Below are positions 60,168 through 64,000 of a stretch of DNA of 64,000 nucleotides, one piece after another. The notes beneath the pieces are model-generated. The model worked only from the letters and a program-made list of their open reading frames with translations, had not been told where the DNA came from and searched no databases. The position numbers and the translations under genes are program-made. The DNA is from JBBSOK01 sp965219125 (GTDB lineage: Bacteria; Bacteroidota; Bacteroidia; Flavobacteriales; Flavobacteriaceae): the NCBI GenBank assembly GCA_965219125.1, contig CBDCMO010000002.1, forward strand, positions 496,001 to 560,000, given 5' to 3'. Numbering within the stretch: position 1 is the stretch's first letter; every line of letters begins with the position of its first letter.

Positions 60168-62042
60168 TTTTTTTTCAGTTGAAACTAATTGGTCAAACGC
60201 CAATCCGCTATGCCCTTCACCTCTTCCGGTTTGTTTTCTTGAACCATACCAAGTTACCACTTTGCCATTGTACCATCTAGCCCGTTGATAGGAATTGTAA
60301 ACCCGAACCCCCGCGCGTGGTATCTCTTCTTCATGAACAAAATATGGAGCAACGGGCAACACATCCAATCCTTCTCTTAATAACTGGGTTCTTGGTTTTA
60401 TCTTTTTCGCATTTCCCGGGGCATCATCCTTTAGTATTCTAGGCATTGAAGCACGTTGTAATTGTACCTCACGGGTACTTCCGGGAACATGAACAGGGAT
60501 AAAAGGTATCCAATTTTCGGGAACAGAATTCATAATTTCATATCGTATTGCAGCTTTATATTCAATATCCATTGGTATAATAGTACCAATTTCTATTTCG
60601 GAATCTAAAATTTTCTGATAAAATTTAGTGAGTTCGTACGCAGCTTCAGCACCATTTTTGGGAGTTCCGGTAACCAATGGAATTTTTTTCTCTATCGCCC
60701 AAACCATATTTGCAACCTCATCACGAATAAAATTTACTTCTTCCAAAGGCTTGCCCTCCTGTATTTTTTCTACAGTCGGCAAAATTAGTAAGCTCGTATC
60801 GGCACGTTCACGCTGTGTACCTTTTTTATTTAAGGAGAACATATTCCAACGCTTCCAATTATCATCCAAGCCATTTCCTGCCGCATCAATCCAAAGTTTT
60901 TCACCAAAAACATTTGTTACTGAAAGACCTTTAACCGTTGCAATACTTCCGGCTGGCAAGGTAAATGGAACCATAAACCAGTCATTTGCATATACTAACC
61001 CAAATTCCATAAACAAAAGTTTACTTAAATCTTCAGTATCTGGCTTTATATCTCCAAAATTTACACGGCCATCTTCAAACCTCCACCAACGCGTATCTGG
61101 CATTCCATCAAAAGTTACCGGAACGGGAAAAAATGATAAGGTTGTTCTGGTCTGCGGGTCTATAGGTAAAGTTAATAAATCATCAGTTTCAAGTTCTTTT
61201 TTGGTGGGCTCAATATCCAAGTTGTACCAATCTAAATGTCCATTGTAATATTCGTCTGCCGTCAATACCTTTTCTGCAGAATCTTCTGGAGCTGAAACTG
61301 CAAATTTATATTCCATGCGGGAAGGAATCCAAGCGTTGTTTTCCGCTGTTAGAGGTTGAAGAAAAAGCCTTTCAAACCACCATATATATTTTTCTCCCAT
61401 CACATCTAAAACAATATCTACAGGTTGGGAAATTGCATTGGAGGCAGTGTGAGTAATATCTTCGTCCTTTAAATATTCATAAAAGGCATAACCATCCATA
61501 CTGCGCTTTGCTACAGCGGTCATTTGTTGCCAAGCTTCCTTGTGGGCAATGATTGTTGCATCGTTCTTATCTTCGGGATCTGGAATTTCGAAACCATAAT
61601 TAGTCAAATAATCTGTCTTAAAGCCGCCAAATGCACCCGAAATCATTTTTAACCAATGTCTTCCCATTAATAGTCTAATATCAACCGAAACCTTTTCACC
61701 ACTTTGATTGAAAGGTATTTTTTTCTGCTCCACTTTTGCTTCTAACGGCACATCATTATCAAAAGATTGTACAGCATTTTCATTTGCCTGGTATTTTGTA
61801 AGCTGCGTAGTCGCCATTTGAATTTTAGCAAAGGCTGGCGAGCCGGCATCATCGCCTCGAAATTCGCCCATTTGCCATTGTTTGGTAAGCATCCAAAGCG
61901 GATCGCGAACTTCTGCTTTTAGGGCTTTGTCAAAATCATTTGCACGTGGTCGTGCTTCCAATCGGTTCCAAAGTGTTACGGTAGGCAATAACTTATTTCG
62001 AAAAACCTCCTGCAAATTATCTATTGCTACATATTTATTCAT
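60165..62042 (-). CDS. Large protein of unknown function (625 residues)
   Basis: The protein has no signal peptide, no membrane helix and no fold I can name. It is highly patterned. An N-terminal block VTLWNRLEARPRANDF and RDPLWMLTKQWQMGEF (about 20-60) is followed by GDDAGSPAFAKI. A tryptophan-rich middle has WWFERLFLQPLT, WRFEDGRVNFGD and LTLPIDPQTRTTLSF. A C-terminal part ends with RAGVRVYNSYQRARWYNGK and WYGSRKQTGR. The length and aromatic content suggest a structural particle or carbohydrate-binding role, but that is a guess. It overlaps the upstream gene by 8 bp and so belongs to the same operon. Confidence 0.7.
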   Translation of the reverse strand: MNKYVAIDNLQEVFRNKLLPTVTLWNRLEARPRANDFDKALKAEVRDPLWMLTKQWQMGEFRGDDAGSPAFAKIQMATTQLTKYQANENAVQSFDNDVPLEAKVEQKKIPFNQSGEKVSVDIRLLMGRHWLKMISGAFGGFKTDYLTNYGFEIPDPEDKNDATIIAHKEAWQQMTAVAKRSMDGYAFYEYLKDEDITHTASNAISQPVDIVLDVMGEKYIWWFERLFLQPLTAENNAWIPSRMEYKFAVSAPEDSAEKVLTADEYYNGHLDWYNLDIEPTKKELETDDLLTLPIDPQTRTTLSFFPVPVTFDGMPDTRWWRFEDGRVNFGDIKPDTEDLSKLLFMEFGLVYANDWFMVPFTLPAGSIATVKGLSVTNVFGEKLWIDAAGNGLDDNWKRWNMFSLNKKGTQRERADTSLLILPTVEKIQEGKPLEEVNFIRDEVANMVWAIEKKIPLVTGTPKNGAEAAYELTKFYQKILDSEIEIGTIIPMDIEYKAAIRYEIMNSVPENWIPFIPVHVPGSTREVQLQRASMPRILKDDAPGNAKKIKPRTQLLREGLDVLPVAPYFVHEEEIPRAGVRVYNSYQRARWYNGKVVTWYGSRKQTGRGEGHSGLAFDQLVSTEKK

Positions 62043-64000
62043 TGTTTACAGTATTTAGTTTATCGAAAACAAGATTATTAAAAGAGTAATTCAACGAGGC
62101 CGAAATTGGAAATTTAGTAACTGAGGAAACCGTAGCTGGAACAAACCGTGCGTATTCGGTTTTATCAATCTGTTGTGGCTCAATTGCCCGTTTTTTTGCT
62201 TGGTCTAATGTATCATTTACAATATCCAATAGATTATCCCACTGCCAAGACCCTGTAAATTCTGAAGGCATCGCTAATAATATTACTTGGGGCGGTTCGC
62301 TATTTGGCTTGTCATAATTAAAGGTGACACCTATATCTTCCGTTTTTGATGGAATTACCTCAGTCCATTCATCTAATAAAAGTCCACACTGCCTACTATT
62401 TTTATTGAATGGTATGCTGTAATGAGCTGTGTAAAGAATCTTATCGCTTGCTATTTCATAAGTTTCTGGAAAATCGAAAGCTAACCACGTGTCCATTGGT
62501 TTATAGGGCAATTGAATGGGCTTTAAATTCAATGTATTTCCTGTAAATGCTTCTTTTAAATTTACCACGTTTTCCCAATGATGAATTTTTTCGCGTACGC
62601 GCGCTAAACTATAAACCCATTCATCGATTGGAAAATCTCTTTTTTCAATATTAGTAAGATAATCTAATAATTGTGCCGTATCTGCTTCAGAGTTTGCCCA
62701 CTCATTTGCTTGTATTTCCGGCAGATCAAATTCTGGCACCATTTTGAAATCTTCACCAAAAATTATTTTTCCTGCTTTTTGAATAAGTTCCACCCTTTTT
62801 TTTCCAAATGAAAGCAACACGGCTTCATCAATTAACTGCTGTGCTTTGGCAGTTCGTTTCGTAAGATCTAATTTAATAGCTTTTGCCAAAGTTTCCAATT
62901 CCACGGTAAACTGTAGCATAGAATTTTCTTCTTCTAATATAGCGTATTCGTTAAAATCAAAATCTGTTACTGGAAGTGCTGCCGCTATAGCTTGCAACAA
63001 TCCATTTACTTTAAGATGGTTTGCAGACAAAATCGCTTTAAATTGATTGAGTTTTGTAAGAAAAGCTAAACGTTTTGCATCCAAAATCAATCTAAAAGTT
63101 GTTGAATCAAGTGGCTGGGGCGTCTCGGGCATTGTAGCTATCAATCCTTCGGCAGCATATAACATTTTAAAACGATCTTCTTCTGCTGTTGCTGGTGGAA
63201 GACCATCATACAATGATATTTTAGAGTCAAAAGTGCTAAATTGATTGTCCCATCGCAGAATCAAATTCTCAACTTGTTTTAACAAAGCGCTATATATAAA
63301 CCTTTTCTTTTCAAAGGCAAAACCAGTTCCACTTTGCGGCAGTGCAAATGTTGCCATCTTTGATAAAATGGTTAGAAAGTTTTCAATTATACCATCAAAA
63401 GTGCTTAATAATTGTGTTTTATTGGCTTCTATATCCGCAGTTAACGGTGACAGTGAGCTAAGGTAATTATCCTCAATATCTTTAATAATGTCATTAACAG
63501 CATCAATTGCCACGGTCGCTCTACTTTCATCCAAAAATAACATTTCATTTTCTGCCGATTTTGCTTCTAGAGGAACTGCGACATCCAATGGTTCCAACGG
63601 TCTGGATTGTAAAATTAAATTGCGCAAACTGTGCATTTGGGCGGCAATTTCAAAGAAATTAATTTTATTTGGAATTCGTTCTGCATATAGTATCCTCACT
63701 TCAATGTCTGGCCGCACTACATTATTATCCCTCACATACTTTTCTATAATATCATCCAACGCAGTCATTGCTTGGTCGTTATCGGTGTTTACTAAATACA
63801 ACAAATCTAAAGGCTGTAATCCCAAATTTGTTTGACTCACCAAAAACTCTATTTCTGCAGAAGTATTAACATCATAATAAACCGCTTTTGTTACTACATT
63901 ATCTTCATTAGGCAAAACAGAAACGAGCCATTTATTAAGTGCCGGTTCTGCTTGCGAACGTGCCGAAACCGGAATTGAATTAGTTGTTGTAGTAGGATTT
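62035..64000 (-). CDS. Large protein of unknown function, 5' end cut by window edge
   Basis: The frame stays open from a stop at 62035-62037 past the right edge of the window. At least 655 residues are visible, so the ATG lies outside; a TTG at 63915 is only one possible internal start. Seen regions are SQTNLGLQPLDLLYLVNTDN and an adjacent helical part, a central helical region (about 150-420 from the TTG), and a beta-rich C-terminal domain with KPMDTWLAFDFPETYEIA and an end at NSEPPQVILLAMPSEFTGSW. No signal or membrane segment is seen. Its stop overlaps the next gene by 8 bp. No family was recognised. Confidence 0.7.
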   Translation of the reverse strand, partial: NPTTTTNSIPVSARSQAEPALNKWLVSVLPNEDNVVTKAVYYDVNTSAEIEFLVSQTNLGLQPLDLLYLVNTDNDQAMTALDDIIEKYVRDNNVVRPDIEVRILYAERIPNKINFFEIAAQMHSLRNLILQSRPLEPLDVAVPLEAKSAENEMLFLDESRATVAIDAVNDIIKDIEDNYLSSLSPLTADIEANKTQLLSTFDGIIENFLTILSKMATFALPQSGTGFAFEKKRFIYSALLKQVENLILRWDNQFSTFDSKISLYDGLPPATAEEDRFKMLYAAEGLIATMPETPQPLDSTTFRLILDAKRLAFLTKLNQFKAILSANHLKVNGLLQAIAAALPVTDFDFNEYAILEEENSMLQFTVELETLAKAIKLDLTKRTAKAQQLIDEAVLLSFGKKRVELIQKAGKIIFGEDFKMVPEFDLPEIQANEWANSEADTAQLLDYLTNIEKRDFPIDEWVYSLARVREKIHHWENVVNLKEAFTGNTLNLKPIQLPYKPMDTWLAFDFPETYEIASDKILYTAHYSIPFNKNSRQCGLLLDEWTEVIPSKTEDIGVTFNYDKPNSEPPQVILLAMPSEFTGSWQWDNLLDIVNDTLDQAKKRAIEPQQIDKTEYARFVPATVSSVTKFPISASLNYSFNNLVFDKLNTVNNE

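Noticed and set aside
60628..61248. A 206-codon plus-strand open frame opposite the 625-residue protein
   Set aside because: The minus-strand frame is longer, overlaps its neighbour in operon style, and has a protein-like composition. The plus frame is Ser/Lys-rich as expected for a shadow.
60165..64000. Contractile injection system (eCIS) baseplate genes
   Set aside because: No sheath, tube, spike or AAA ATPase gene is visible in the window, so the idea is only a test to run on the adjoining sequence.

Overview
The window looks like chromosome of an AT-rich member of the Bacteroidota, most likely family Flavobacteriaceae. The evidence is the -7 promoter box TAnnTTTG upstream of several genes, a type IX secretion system (T9SS) component (PorQ), a T9SS-type C-terminal sorting domain, many lipoproteins and outer-membrane barrels, a CarboxypepD-reg/plug TonB receptor, a GIN-domain protein, a fused E1 alpha/beta 2-oxoacid dehydrogenase, and a 6S-type RNA between zapA and rny. 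Genus and species cannot be fixed from sequence reading alone. Most of the window is ordinary housekeeping chromosome. There is no prophage, IS element or CRISPR array, and I saw no tRNA or rRNA.

Layout. 1-2.6 kb: the end of a minus-strand operon with an FAD oxidoreductase, a SAM methyltransferase and a type III polyketide synthase cut by the left edge. 2.7-10 kb: OmpA and lipocalin-like lipoproteins, a DUF1328 peptide, fused E1, a 2-oxoglutarate/Fe(II) oxygenase, an eIF1-like protein, an array of 62-bp repeats, a nucleoside phosphorylase and a cytosolic solute-binding-like protein. 10-24 kb: ung, an Smr-less MutS2, a DCC protein, a MuiA-type protein interrupted by a SusC-like plug module, a DAACS symporter, aroC, an LpxH-like phosphoesterase and a large FAD/Fe-S dehydrogenase. 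24-37 kb: rpsA with a long leader, a decayed toxin-antitoxin pair, cmk, a small double-plug protein, porQ, lon, surface lipoproteins, an MFS carrier and an M48 protease. 37-49 kb: two msrB genes in tandem, lpdA, aroQ, five paralogous outer-membrane barrels (one with a nonsense codon), xerD, an aldo/keto reductase, rny, 6S RNA, zapA and a ZapB-like protein. 49-64 kb: an M23 peptidase, a TonB receptor, DUF6090, a cysteine desulfurase, a stand-alone Smr protein, a T9SS cargo protein, a DUF2383-like protein, and two large unrecognised proteins running off the right edge.

How genes work together. The MutS2 ATPase lacks the Smr nuclease domain, which occurs as a separate gene 43 kb away. The E1 and E3 parts of 2-oxoacid dehydrogenases are present but no E2. 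The ZapB-like/zapA/6S/rny block appears to run from one well-formed promoter. PorQ and the T9SS-tagged protein belong to the same export route. The items most worth a second look are the MuiA-plug chimera with its stand-alone plug-like relative, the type III PKS operon, the 62-bp repeat array with its 16-bp palindrome, and the two unknown proteins at the right edge.
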